From Streptomyces bluensis (GTDB lineage: Bacteria > Actinomycetota > Actinomycetes > Streptomycetales > Streptomycetaceae): 64,000 nt of DNA. Positions 16,244-25,739 of this stretch are shown piece by piece. The stretch lies in assembly GCF_014650715.1 (NCBI RefSeq), contig NZ_BMVM01000006.1, positions 1 to 64,000 on the forward strand, written 5' to 3'. A program made the translations under genes and the position numbers. The notes beneath the pieces were generated by a model. That model did not search any database. It saw only the letters and a list, made by a program, of their open reading frames with translations, and was not told where the DNA came from. The stretch's first letter is position 1. Each line of letters begins with the position of its first letter.

Positions 16244-17890
16244 TCACGCGGTGACGTTCACCGCGGCCCAGGACGCGTTCACCGCGTTGTACTCCGCGCT
16301 GCCGGAGCCGTACAGCGCCGACGCCGCGTTCAGGGTCGCCGTGCGGGCGCCCTTGTAGTTGGTGGTCGACGTCATGTACTCGGTCAGCGCCTTGTACCAG
16401 ATCTTGACCGCCTTGTCGCGGCCGATGCCGGTGACCGTGGAGCCGTTCGAGGTGGGCGAGTTGTAGGTGACCCCGTTGATCGTCTTGCTGCCGCTGCCCT
16501 CGGAGAGCAGGTAGAAGAAGTGGTTCGCCGGCCCCGAGGAGTAGTGGACGTCGATGGAGCCGATGGTCGAGGACCACGAGTCGCGGGACGCGCCGTCCTT
16601 GCTCGGCTTGTCCATGTAGCGCAGCGGCGTGCCGTTGCCGTTGATGTCGATCTTCTCGCCGATGAGGTAGTCACCGACGTCGGAGGAGTTCGCGGCGTAG
16701 AACTCCACGGCCGTGCCGAAGATGTCGGAGGTCGCCTCGTTCAGGCCGCCGGACTCGCCGCTGTAGTTGAGGCCCGCCGTGTTCGACGTGACGCCGTGGG
16801 TCATCTCGTGGCCGGCCACGTCGATCGAGGTGAGCGGCTTGGCGTTGCCCGAGCCGTCGCCGTACGTCATGCAGAAGCAGCTGTCGGACCAGAAGGCGTT
16901 GACGTAGCTGTTGCCGTAGTGGACGCGGGAGTAGGCGGCGACGCCGTTGTTTCTGATGCCGTTGCGGCCCAGGACGTTCTTGTAGAAGTCCCAGGTGACC
17001 TGGGCGCCGAAGTGCGCGTCCACGGCCGCGGTCTGGGAGTCGGAGGCGGCGCCCGTGCCCCAGGTGTCGTCGGCGTCGGTGAAGAGCGTGCCGGTGCCGG
17101 AGGTGCCGCGGTTGAGGTTGTACGTCTTGTGGCTGCCGCGTGTCGTGTCGTTGAGCTGGTACGTGGAGCCCGAGAGCGATGTGCCGATCGTGACCCTGCC
17201 GCTGTACTGGCTGTTGCCCGTGCCGGTCTGGACGGCCTCCCACTCGTACAGCTTCTCGCCGGTGGTCGCGTCGGTGATGACGTGCAGTTCCTGCGGGGTG
17301 CCGTCCTTCTGGAAGCCGCCGACGACCGTCTCGTAGGCGAGGACCGGCTTGCCGCTCGCGGCCCACACCACCTTGCGCGGGGCCCTGTCGGCCTCGGACT
17401 CGGTGGAGCCCTCCGCCTTGGCGGCCTTGATGGCCTGCTTCTCGGCCGCGGCCTTGGTGACGTCCGCCGTGAGGTCGGCGACCTCGATGGTGGCCTTCGT
17501 GGCCTTGGTGACGCCCTCGGTCTCGCCGGACTTCGACTGGCGGACGACCAGGTCGCCGCCGAGGACGGGGAGCCCGGCGTAGGTGCGCTCGTAGCGCGTG
17601 GCGGTCGTGCCGTCGGAGTTCTTGATGACGTCGCGGACGACGAGCTCCTCCTTGGCGCCCAGGCCCAGCTCGCCGGCGGTCTCGCTCGCGGCGGCGTCGG
17701 CCTTCTTGATCAGGGCCGTGCGCGCGGCCGGTGTCAGGGCGACCGGGGCGGCGGCCTTGGCGGGGCCGGTGGAGGGCTCGGTCTGGGCGGAGGCACCGGT
17801 GGTCATACCGGTGGTGATCAGTGCTCCGGCGGCCACGGCGGTCGCGATGGCCAGAGCGGTGCGCTTGTGACGCGCGAAGGAGGGGGTCAC
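16244..17890 (-). CDS. Secreted neutral zinc metalloprotease (M4, thermolysin family)
   Basis: Exported protease of 548 residues. Order: signal peptide (about 1-35, ending TGASAQ), propeptide with FTP and PepSY-like regions (ELGLGAKEELVVRDVIKNSD, PVLAYETVVGGFQKDGTPQE), then the M4 catalytic domain. Zinc ligands and base: H361-E362-x-x-H365 (HEMTHGV) and E385 (GGLNEATSD), the 24-residue spacing of thermolysin. The proton donor His is in DVHYSSGPANHFFYLL. GTG 17890 follows AAGGAG. Secretion as zymogen and autoprocessing are expected from the family. Confidence 0.94.
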   Translation of the reverse strand: MTPSFARHKRTALAIATAVAAGALITTGMTTGASAQTEPSTGPAKAAAPVALTPAARTALIKKADAAASETAGELGLGAKEELVVRDVIKNSDGTTATRYERTYAGLPVLGGDLVVRQSKSGETEGVTKATKATIEVADLTADVTKAAAEKQAIKAAKAEGSTESEADRAPRKVVWAASGKPVLAYETVVGGFQKDGTPQELHVITDATTGEKLYEWEAVQTGTGNSQYSGRVTIGTSLSGSTYQLNDTTRGSHKTYNLNRGTSGTGTLFTDADDTWGTGAASDSQTAAVDAHFGAQVTWDFYKNVLGRNGIRNNGVAAYSRVHYGNSYVNAFWSDSCFCMTYGDGSGNAKPLTSIDVAGHEMTHGVTSNTAGLNYSGESGGLNEATSDIFGTAVEFYAANSSDVGDYLIGEKIDINGNGTPLRYMDKPSKDGASRDSWSSTIGSIDVHYSSGPANHFFYLLSEGSGSKTINGVTYNSPTSNGSTVTGIGRDKAVKIWYKALTEYMTSTTNYKGARTATLNAASALYGSGSAEYNAVNASWAAVNVTA

Positions 17891-18370
17891 ACGAGCTCCT
17901 TGTGTGGGGGAGCCGGACAGAATGGGGTCACTGCCCGGCGCACTTGTGAAGTTGCGGTGCTGGTGCGGCGATTGAGGGAAGAGTGCACCAGGGACGCGTA
18001 CATGTCAGGACCCCGAAGTGATGTTGGCTGAAAAGTGGCGGCCCGCTCCATGTTGCGGGCGTGTGAACCGGTCCTGACCTCGGTAAAGAGCCAACAAAAG
18101 CGAGTCCCGCGATGTGCAAAAGAGGGCGCTGTCACGGGAGTTGGCCCACCGCTACGGCGCCCCCTTCGCACAGCCGTCTCTCAGGAAGTCCTGAGGAGGA
18201 GCCCACGGGAATGTCAGGCTCCGGCCGTTGATCCGCCCGGTGTCCTGGCCGCCGCGCCCTGGACCCTCAACTGCCGGGTTCCGCCGACGACGTCCGAGGA
18301 CCGACCGCGGCGCCGTTGTCCGGAATCGATACGGCGACCTGGCCCCTCCCACGCCGCCTGTGCCGTGCCC
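17891..18370. other. 480-base gene-free stretch upstream of the M4 protease
   Basis: No supported gene on either strand. It should hold the M4 promoter. Two opposed copies of GTCAGGAC/GTCCTGAC, about 65 bases apart (near 18075 and 18005), are the only structure I can see; they may be regulator sites, but this is weak. The downstream half lies behind the ABC operon and looks featureless. Confidence 0.4.
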
Positions 18371-20131
18371 TCAGGCCGAGGACGACGGGTGACCGTCCCC
18401 GTGCCACGACCGCCACAGCGCCGCGTACGCGCCGCCCGCCGCCACCAGCTCGTCGTGCGTGCCCAGTTCGGTCAGACGGCCGTCCTCCATCACGGCCACC
18501 CGGTCCGCGTCGTGCGCCGTGTGCAGACGGTGGGCGATGGCGATCACCGTGCGCCCCTTCAGTACGGCGGCCAGCGCGCGCTCCGTGTGCCGTGCCGTCG
18601 TCGGGTCCAGGAGCGCGGTCGCCTCGTCGAGGATCACGGTGTGCGGATCGGCCAGCACCACGCGCGCCAGGGCCAGTTGCTGTGCCTGCGAGCCGTCCGT
18701 CCGGTAGCCGTCGGAGCCCAGCGCGGTGTCCAGGCCGTCCGGCAGCTCGCCCGCCCAGTCACCGGCGCCGACCGCGGCCAGCGCCGCCCACAACTCGGCG
18801 TCGGCGGCGCCCGGTGCGGCGATGAGCAGGTTGTCCCGGACCGTGCCGAGGAACACATGGTGCTCCTGGGTGACCAGCACGACCTGCCGCCGCAGCTGCT
18901 CGGGGTCCAGCGCGGCGATGGGCACCCCGCCCACCGTCACCGACCCGGAACGCGGCGCGTCGACGCCCGCGAGCAGCCGGCACAGCGTGGACTTCCCGGC
19001 ACCGGAGGGCCCGACGACGGCGAGCCGCTCGCCGGGCGTCACCGTGAGGTCCACCCCGTGCAGCACCTCGCCGCCACGGTCGTACGCGTACCGCACACCG
19101 GTCACGTCGATACGGTCGCCCGCAGGAGCCGGAGAGCGGTCGGAGCCGGCCCGTGGGGCCTGGGCCAGGCCCTCCACCCGGGCGAACGAGGCGCTGCTGG
19201 ACTGGAGTTGCTCGACCCGCTGCAGCAGCAGGTCCAGCGGCTCGCTCAGCTGACGCAGGTACAACGCCGCGGTGACCACCGTGCCCAGGCTCATCCCGCC
19301 CTCCGCGTGCAGCGCGCCGCCCACCAGCAGCACGGCGACCACCGGGATCTCGTACGAGATCTCCACGGCGGGGAAGAACACGTTGCGCAGGAACAGGGTC
19401 CGCATCCGGGTGCGGCGCGAGGTCTCCAGCGCCTCCCGGCTCGCGGTGATCCGGCGCCGCCGCAGCCCGAACGCCTCGACCGTGCGGGCGCCGGACGCGG
19501 TGGCCGCCACGATCTCGGCGACCTCCGACGTGGCCGCGCCCTCGGCGAGATAAGCGGTACGCGCCCGGCGCAGGTACCAGCGCAGGGCGCACCAGATGCC
19601 GAGCAGACCGAGCACTCCGCAGGCGCCGAGCAGGGGGTCGAGCACGAAGACCGCGCTCAGGATGAACAACGCCTGGACCGAGGTGATCAGCAGCTCGGGG
19701 CCGGCGTCGCGCAGGGTGGTGCCCACGGCGGTGACATCGGCGGTGCCGCGCGCGGTCAGATCGCCCGTCCCGGCCCGCTCCACCACCGAGGCGGGCAGTG
19801 CCAGCGCGCGGTCGACGAAGGTCTCGCGGATGCGCGCCAGGGTCCGCTCCCCGAAGCGATGTCCCGTGTACCGGGCCCATCGGGCCAGCAGCAGCTGCGC
19901 CACCGCGCACACCACGATGGCGAGCGCCATCCGGTCCACGACGTCCACGCCGCTCCCGGCCCGGACCTCGTCGATGATCCGCCCGAGCAGCCAGGGCCCG
20001 ACCAGCCCCACCGCGGCGGCCGCCGAGTTGAGGCCGAGCACGGCGGCGAAGGCCCGCCGGTCGGCCCGGACCAGCCGGAACGCGGCGCGGCGCACCTCGG
20101 CGGGTTCGGCGACGGGAAGCCGCGCGCTCAC
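18371..20131 (-). CDS. ABC exporter half-transporter, catalytic subunit of pair B
   Basis: Fused membrane-ATPase protein of 586 residues: six helices (about 30-310), then nucleotide-binding domain. Walker A VGPSGAGKST, Q-loop LVTQEHHVF, Walker B TVILDEATALLD with catalytic Glu, and switch His (IAHRLH) are all intact. The signature, normally LSGGQ, reads TDGSQ. Its GTG overlaps the stop of the upstream half-transporter (GTGA), so the two are probably made in equal amounts and dimerise. With the partner's intact LSGGQ this subunit forms the one canonical ATP site. Substrate unknown. Confidence 0.9.
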   Translation of the reverse strand: MSARLPVAEPAEVRRAAFRLVRADRRAFAAVLGLNSAAAAVGLVGPWLLGRIIDEVRAGSGVDVVDRMALAIVVCAVAQLLLARWARYTGHRFGERTLARIRETFVDRALALPASVVERAGTGDLTARGTADVTAVGTTLRDAGPELLITSVQALFILSAVFVLDPLLGACGVLGLLGIWCALRWYLRRARTAYLAEGAATSEVAEIVAATASGARTVEAFGLRRRRITASREALETSRRTRMRTLFLRNVFFPAVEISYEIPVVAVLLVGGALHAEGGMSLGTVVTAALYLRQLSEPLDLLLQRVEQLQSSSASFARVEGLAQAPRAGSDRSPAPAGDRIDVTGVRYAYDRGGEVLHGVDLTVTPGERLAVVGPSGAGKSTLCRLLAGVDAPRSGSVTVGGVPIAALDPEQLRRQVVLVTQEHHVFLGTVRDNLLIAAPGAADAELWAALAAVGAGDWAGELPDGLDTALGSDGYRTDGSQAQQLALARVVLADPHTVILDEATALLDPTTARHTERALAAVLKGRTVIAIAHRLHTAHDADRVAVMEDGRLTELGTHDELVAAGGAYAALWRSWHGDGHPSSSA

Positions 20132-21858
20132 CGGGAGCCCTCCTCGGTGACCAACTCGGCGTCCCGGGCCACCAGCGCACGGTATTCCGGCTCCTCGACG
20201 AGGAGCCGCTCATGGGATCCGGTGGCGGTGACCTTGCCGTCGACCAGGAAGCACACGGTGTCCGCCTGGTTCAGCAGCAGCGGGGAGGTGGTGGTGACGA
20301 CGGTCGTACGGCCCGCGCGGGCGGCGCGCAGCCGGGCGGCGACGGTGGCCTCGGTGTGGGCGTCGAGCGCCGAGGTCGGTTCGACCGCGAGCAGCACCTC
20401 AGGGTCGGCGAGCAGCGCTCGGGCCAGGCGCACGCGCTGCCGTTGGCCGCCGGAGAGACTGCGGCCCTGTGCGTCGACGGCCGAGTCGAGACCGTCCGGC
20501 AACCCCCGCACGATGTCGTCGGCCACGGCCGCGTGCACCGCGCGGGCGAGGTCGTCGTCCTCGACGGCCTCCTGGTCCCGGCGGCCGGAGACGAGGTCGC
20601 GCAGGGTCCCGGCGAACAGGTCGGCCTCGTTGTCCGCGACCAGGATCCGCTCGCGCACCTGGGCCAGGTCGATCCCGTCGAGGCGCACGCCGCCCCAGGT
20701 GGCCGCGGAGCCGGTGTACCGGCCGAGGCGGTCGACGACGGTGGCCAGGTCGGCGGGCCGGGCGCCGACCAGCGCGGTCAGCTGCCCCGGCACCACGCGC
20801 ACACCGGACTCGGGATCGCACAGCACCGCCTCGGACGACGGCGCGTCCAGCGCGTCGGGGCCGCTGGTGACGGGCTCCAGGGCCAGGAACCGTACGACCC
20901 GCCGCGCGGCCACCACGCCCCGGCTGAGTTGGTAGCCGCACTCGATGAAGAACCACACCGGTACCATCAGGACCGCGACATAGCCGTACACGGCCACCAA
21001 CTCGCCGATGGAGATCCCCCCTTGGGCCGCGAGCCGGGCGGCCAGCCAGGTCACCACGGCGAGGAACAGCGCCGGCAGTCCGAGGCCGAGGGCCTGCATC
21101 CAGCTCGTCACCGACCCGACGCGGTACCCCTGCGCCCGCAGGTTCTGCGAGTCACGCCGGAATGCGTCGGCGAACAGCTCTTTGCCACCGAGGCCGTTGA
21201 GGACCCGCAGACCGCCCGCGAGGTCGCCGATCCGGGCGGTCAGCACGCCCTGCCGCTCGCGGTACTCGGTCTCCGCCTCTTGGAGCCGGCCCATCAGCGG
21301 CCCGACGAGTACGGCGATCAGGGGCATCCCGAGCAGCACCACCACGGCGAGCGGCGGCGAGACCGACAGCAGCAGCGCGGCCACGATGCCGTAGACGACG
21401 ATCGCGGCGACACCGGGCCCGACGGCGGTCAGGGAGAGAGCGATCGTCTGGACGTCGCCGACGCCGATCGTGACGACCTCCCCGGCGCCGGTCCGCCGGG
21501 AGAGCGCGGCCCCGAGCCGGGTCGCCTGGTCGACCACGACCTTGACCGTACGGAAGTTGGCGTCCATCCGGAGCTGGGTCATGGTGCGGTGCCGCAGGAG
21601 TCCCAGAAAGGCGTTGAGCGTCCCGGCGGCCAGTATGGCGGCGGTCCAGCCGGCCAGCGCGGCCCCGTTCGAGGGCTCCAGGCCGTCGTCGATCGCGCGG
21701 GAGAGCAGATACGGCGGCAGGGCCAGCAGCCCCATCCAGACGCTGGCGAGCACCGCGCCGGCGAGGGATCTCCGCCACTGACGGGTGACCAGCCACCACA
21801 GATACCCAGTGCCACCGCGGCAGCCGGGCACCCCCGGATCCCCGTACGCGTCGACCAT
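20128..21858 (-). CDS. ABC exporter half-transporter, ATPase-dead subunit of pair B
   Basis: Half-transporter of 576 residues with a normal six-helix membrane domain but a broken ATPase. Walker A reads GARPADLAT (no Lys, no GKS/T); Walker B reads VLLAVEPTSALD (Asp replaced, Glu kept); the switch-His region TTVVTTTSPLL has no His. The signature LSGGQRQR is intact. It can therefore only lend its signature motif to the partner's ATP site. ATG 21858 follows GGAGGGGG. The membrane domain and coupling-helix region show no truncation, so the protein looks maintained rather than decayed. Confidence 0.9.
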   Translation of the reverse strand: MVDAYGDPGVPGCRGGTGYLWWLVTRQWRRSLAGAVLASVWMGLLALPPYLLSRAIDDGLEPSNGAALAGWTAAILAAGTLNAFLGLLRHRTMTQLRMDANFRTVKVVVDQATRLGAALSRRTGAGEVVTIGVGDVQTIALSLTAVGPGVAAIVVYGIVAALLLSVSPPLAVVVLLGMPLIAVLVGPLMGRLQEAETEYRERQGVLTARIGDLAGGLRVLNGLGGKELFADAFRRDSQNLRAQGYRVGSVTSWMQALGLGLPALFLAVVTWLAARLAAQGGISIGELVAVYGYVAVLMVPVWFFIECGYQLSRGVVAARRVVRFLALEPVTSGPDALDAPSSEAVLCDPESGVRVVPGQLTALVGARPADLATVVDRLGRYTGSAATWGGVRLDGIDLAQVRERILVADNEADLFAGTLRDLVSGRRDQEAVEDDDLARAVHAAVADDIVRGLPDGLDSAVDAQGRSLSGGQRQRVRLARALLADPEVLLAVEPTSALDAHTEATVAARLRAARAGRTTVVTTTSPLLLNQADTVCFLVDGKVTATGSHERLLVEEPEYRALVARDAELVTEEGSR

Positions 21859-21879
21859 CCGCCACCCCCTCCGTTCCCG

Positions 21880-21917
21880 AACGAACCCCGGTCCGAACCC
21901 CGGTCCGAACCCCGCTC
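21880..21917. repeat. Short tandem repeat between the two ABC pairs
   Basis: Three near-identical 12-base units (CCCCGGTCCGAA type; the third reads CCCCGCTCCGCT) in the 61-base gap between the ABC pairs. No hairpin terminator is obvious, so all four ABC genes may form one transcript. Confidence 0.6.
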
Positions 21918-21919
21918 CG

Positions 21920-23782
21920 CTACGCCAGGCTCTCCCGCCAGGCGCGATGCAGGCCCGCGAACCGTCCCGTGCCCGCGATGAGTTCCGCCGGCGTGCCGTC
22001 CTCGACGATGCGGCCGTGCTCCATGACGAGCACCCGGTCGGCGATCTCGACGGTCGACAGCCGGTGGGCGATCACGACGGCCGTGCGGCCCTTGAGCACG
22101 GTCGACATGGCGCGCTGCACGGCCCGCTCGCCGGGCACGTCCAGTGAGCTGGTCGCCTCGTCGAGGATCAGCACCGCCGGGTCGGCGAGCAACGCCCGTG
22201 CGAACGCGACCAGTTGGCGCTGTCCGGCGGAGATCCGGCCGCCGCGCTTGCGTACGTCCGTGTCGTACCCGTCCGGCAGGGTGCTGATGAAGTCATGGGC
22301 GCCGATCGCCTTCGCGGCCCGCTCGATGTCGGCGCGTGTGGCGTCGGGGCGGCCGATGGCGATGTTCTCGGCGACCGTGCCGGAGAACAGGAACGCCTCC
22401 TGGGTGACCATGACGACCCCGCGCCGCAGCTCGGGCACGGCGAGGTCGCGCAGGTCGACGCCGTCGAGGAGGACACGGCCGTCGGAGGGGTCGTAGAAGC
22501 GGGCCAGCAGCTTGGCCAGGGTGGACTTTCCGGCGCCGGTCGAGCCGACGACGGCGACCGTCTGCCCGGCCGGGAGGGTGAGGTCGAAGCGGGGGAGCAC
22601 CTCGCCGCCCGTGCGGTAGGCGAAGCGCACCCCGTCGAAGACGACCTCGCGGCCCGGGTACGCGGACCGGGGGGCGGGGAGCTCCTTGGGCGCCGACGGC
22701 TCCGGCACCGAGGGTGTCTGGGCCAGCAGGCCCGCGATCTTCTCCAGTGAGGCGGCCGCCGACTGGTAGGAGTTCAGGAACATGCCGAGCCGGTCTATCG
22801 GGTCGTACAGCCGGCGCAGGTACAGCACCGCGGCCGCCAGCACCCCCAGGGCCAGCGTGCCCTCGGCCACCCGGTACGCGCCCCACAGCACGATGCCCGC
22901 CACCGCGATGTTGGCGACGACGCGTGAGCCGACCACATAGCGGGCCATCTCCAGCATCGCGTCGCCGTTGGTGCGCTCGTGACGCCCGTTGAGGGCCTTG
23001 AACTCGGCGTCGTTGGCGGTCTCGCGGCGGAACGCGCGCACCGGGCGGATGCCGTTCATCGTCTCCACGAACTTCACGATGACGGCGGCGATCGCGGTGG
23101 AGCGCAGCTTGTAGACCCGGGCGGCGCGCCGCCGGTACATCCGTACCAGGGCGTACAAGGGGACGAACGACGCCACCGCGACCGCGCCCAGACCGAGGTC
23201 CAGCCAGAGCAGCATCGCCGAGATGTAGACGAAGGACAGGATGACGGTCACGAGCTCCTGCAGGCCCTCGTCCAGCAGCTCGCGCAGCGACTCGACGTCC
23301 GTCGTGGACCGGGAGATCAGCCGGCCCGAGGTGTACCGCTCATGGAAGTCGATGCTCAGCGCCTGGGCGTGCCGGAAGATACGGCCGCGCAGGTCGAGCA
23401 GCACGTCCTGGTTGACCCGGGCGGAGAGGCTGATGAAGGCGTACTGGAGCGCGCCGGACGCCACCGCGCACAGCAGATAGGCCACGGCCACCGCGATCAG
23501 CGGGCCGTGGTCGGCGCGGCGGAACGCGGGTACGGCGCTGTCGATGGCGTACGCGACGAGCAGCGGGCCCGCCTGCACGGCCGCCTGCTGGAGCAGCAGC
23601 AGGAACGTGGTGAGAGCGACGCGGGCCTTCATCGGGGCCAGCAGGGAGCGCAGGAGTGTGGCGGTGGCGCCGGGAGGCGTGGGCAGCGCGTCGTGGTCGA
23701 ACGCGTCGCCGGCGGCGTCCCGTCCGGGGAGGTCCGGGTCGTCGTCGGTGGTGGCCGGCGCGGGTGTCGTGGGCGCCGTCAT
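21920..23782 (-). CDS. ABC exporter half-transporter, catalytic subunit of pair A
   Basis: Half-transporter of 620 residues. An acidic Pro-rich N-terminus (about 1-45) precedes six helices and an ATPase domain with Walker A VGSTGAGKST, Q-loop VTQEAFLF, signature ISAGQRQL, Walker B VLILDEATSSLD and switch His AHRLS. All catalytic residues are present; the signature has A for the first G. ATG 23782 overlaps the stop of the upstream partner (ATGA). It pairs with the protein at 23779-25662. Confidence 0.9.
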   Translation of the reverse strand: MTAPTTPAPATTDDDPDLPGRDAAGDAFDHDALPTPPGATATLLRSLLAPMKARVALTTFLLLLQQAAVQAGPLLVAYAIDSAVPAFRRADHGPLIAVAVAYLLCAVASGALQYAFISLSARVNQDVLLDLRGRIFRHAQALSIDFHERYTSGRLISRSTTDVESLRELLDEGLQELVTVILSFVYISAMLLWLDLGLGAVAVASFVPLYALVRMYRRRAARVYKLRSTAIAAVIVKFVETMNGIRPVRAFRRETANDAEFKALNGRHERTNGDAMLEMARYVVGSRVVANIAVAGIVLWGAYRVAEGTLALGVLAAAVLYLRRLYDPIDRLGMFLNSYQSAAASLEKIAGLLAQTPSVPEPSAPKELPAPRSAYPGREVVFDGVRFAYRTGGEVLPRFDLTLPAGQTVAVVGSTGAGKSTLAKLLARFYDPSDGRVLLDGVDLRDLAVPELRRGVVMVTQEAFLFSGTVAENIAIGRPDATRADIERAAKAIGAHDFISTLPDGYDTDVRKRGGRISAGQRQLVAFARALLADPAVLILDEATSSLDVPGERAVQRAMSTVLKGRTAVVIAHRLSTVEIADRVLVMEHGRIVEDGTPAELIAGTGRFAGLHRAWRESLA

Positions 23783-25662
23783 CGGTGGGCCTCCTCGCGG
23801 CCGTCGGCGGTCTGAGGGGTGATGTCGGTGATATCCGCAATGTCTGTGATATCCGTCGCGTCCCTGGTGCCCGTGGTGTCCGCGCCCGACATCAGCCAGG
23901 CGTACTCGGCGTTCGTGCGCAGCAGTTCCTGATGGGTGCCCACGGCGGCGATACGGCCCCCGGAGAGCAGGGCGACGCGGTCGGCGAGGAGCACCGTGGA
24001 CGGGCGGTGCGCCACGATCAGCGCCGTGGTCCGGGCGAGCACCTGACGCAGGGCCGCCTCGACCGCGGCCTCCGTGTGGACGTCCAGGGCGGACAGCGGG
24101 TCGTCCAGCACGAGGAAGCGCGGGTGGCCCACGACCGCCCGCGCCAGTGCGAGCCGCTGCCGCTGGCCTCCGGACAGGCTCAGGCCCTGCTCGCCGACCT
24201 GGGTGTCCGTGCCCTGGGGCAGCGAGTGGGCGAAGTCGGCCTGGGCGACGGCGAGTGCGCGGTCCAGTTCCGTCCTGCCCGCGCTGTCGTCGGCTCCCAT
24301 CAGCACGTTCTCCCCGACGCTGGCCGAGAACAGGGTGGGTTCCTCGAAGGCGACGGCGACGAGTTCGCGCAATGTCTGGCGGGGCATCGCCGTGATGTCC
24401 CGCCCGTCCAGTGTGATCCGCCCCGACGTCACCTCGTGCAGACGGGGGACCAGGGCCGTGAGCGTCGTCTTGCCGCTGCCGGTCGCCCCGACCAGGGCCA
24501 TGGACTCGCCGGGGCGGATGTGGAGGTCGATGAGGTCGAGGACGGGAGGGGAGTCCTCGGGGGCGTCGGGGTAACGGAACCGGACGTCGTGGAAGCGGAG
24601 CCCGGCGTGCGTGTCCGCCGCCCCGCCCGTACCCGCGGCGGCGCCCCCGGCGGTTTCCGGCTCCGGCTCAGCGTCCATGACCTCGAAGTACCGTTCCGTG
24701 GCTGTGGCGGCCTCCTGCGTCATCGCCAGCAGGAAGCCGATCGAGTCGATCGGCCAGCGCAGGGCGAGCGCGGTGGACAGGAAGGCGACCAGCGTGCCCG
24801 CCGACAGCGCGCCGTCCGCGACCTGGATCGTGCCGAGCACCAGCGCCGCGCCGATGGCCAGTTCGGGCAGGGTGATGATGACCGCCCAGATGGCGGAGAG
24901 CAGCCGTGCCTTGCGCAGCTCGGTCCCGCGCAGGGTCAGGGACAGCTCGCGGAAGGCACGCGCCTGGCTGCGGTGCCGCCCGAACCCCTTGATGATCCTG
25001 ATCCCGAGGACGCTCTCCTCGACGACCGTCGTCAGATCACCCACCTGGTCCTGGGCGAGCCGCGCCACCGCTGCGTACCGCTTCTCGAAGAGGGAGCAGG
25101 TGACGATGACGGGGATGGTCGGGCCCAGGATCACCAGCCCGAGCGTCCAGTCCTGCGCCAGCATGATGGTCAGGCCGACCAGGATCGTCACCCCGTTGAC
25201 CAGCAGGAACGTCAGCGGAAAGGCGAGGAACAGACGGAGCAGCATCAGGTCCGTCGTCCCTCGGGACAGCAGCTGTCCCGAGGCCCACCGGTCGTGGAAG
25301 GCGACCGGCAGCCGCTGCAGATGCCCGTACAGATCCGCCCGCATGCCCGCCTCGACGCCCGCGAGCGGCCGCGCCACCAGCCACCGCCGCAGCCCGAACA
25401 GGCCCGCCTCGGCGAGCCCGAGCAGCAGCAGGTACAGCGCCCCCCGCCACACGCCCGCCGGGTCGCGGTCGGCGATCGGCCCGTCCACCATCCACTTCAG
25501 GACGAGCGGGATCACCAGGCCCGCACAGGAGGCGAGGATCGCGACCGCGGCGGCGGTGAACAGCCGGGCGCGGACGGGCCGGACATACGGCCACAGGCGC
25601 AGGAGAGTACGGATGGTGGACCGGTCCGAGGGGTCCTTGGCGGGTGCGGGTTGTGTGGGCAT
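23779..25662 (-). CDS. ABC exporter half-transporter, degenerate-site subunit of pair A
   Basis: Half-transporter of 627 residues. Walker A ALVGATGSGKTT and signature LSGGQRQR are intact. Walker B ends FLVLDDPLSALD, so the catalytic Glu is Asp, and the Q-loop reads AFEEPTLF with Glu for Gln. This is the asymmetry known from heterodimeric exporters such as TM287/288 and BmrCD. The C-terminal tail carries a repeated DITDI peptide with matching DNA repeats (about 23815-23870). ATG 25662 is chosen where the conserved N-terminus begins; the frame stays open upstream through glgX, which is a shadow. It heads the possible four-gene operon. Confidence 0.9.
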   Translation of the reverse strand: MPTQPAPAKDPSDRSTIRTLLRLWPYVRPVRARLFTAAAVAILASCAGLVIPLVLKWMVDGPIADRDPAGVWRGALYLLLLGLAEAGLFGLRRWLVARPLAGVEAGMRADLYGHLQRLPVAFHDRWASGQLLSRGTTDLMLLRLFLAFPLTFLLVNGVTILVGLTIMLAQDWTLGLVILGPTIPVIVTCSLFEKRYAAVARLAQDQVGDLTTVVEESVLGIRIIKGFGRHRSQARAFRELSLTLRGTELRKARLLSAIWAVIITLPELAIGAALVLGTIQVADGALSAGTLVAFLSTALALRWPIDSIGFLLAMTQEAATATERYFEVMDAEPEPETAGGAAAGTGGAADTHAGLRFHDVRFRYPDAPEDSPPVLDLIDLHIRPGESMALVGATGSGKTTLTALVPRLHEVTSGRITLDGRDITAMPRQTLRELVAVAFEEPTLFSASVGENVLMGADDSAGRTELDRALAVAQADFAHSLPQGTDTQVGEQGLSLSGGQRQRLALARAVVGHPRFLVLDDPLSALDVHTEAAVEAALRQVLARTTALIVAHRPSTVLLADRVALLSGGRIAAVGTHQELLRTNAEYAWLMSGADTTGTRDATDITDIADITDITPQTADGREEAHR

Positions 25663-25739
25663 CACTCGGAGCGTACGGACCGGCACTGACACTGCCCACC
25701 GAGTTTTGGCCGGACCCCGCTGTTCGGGTTGTCGCGGCG

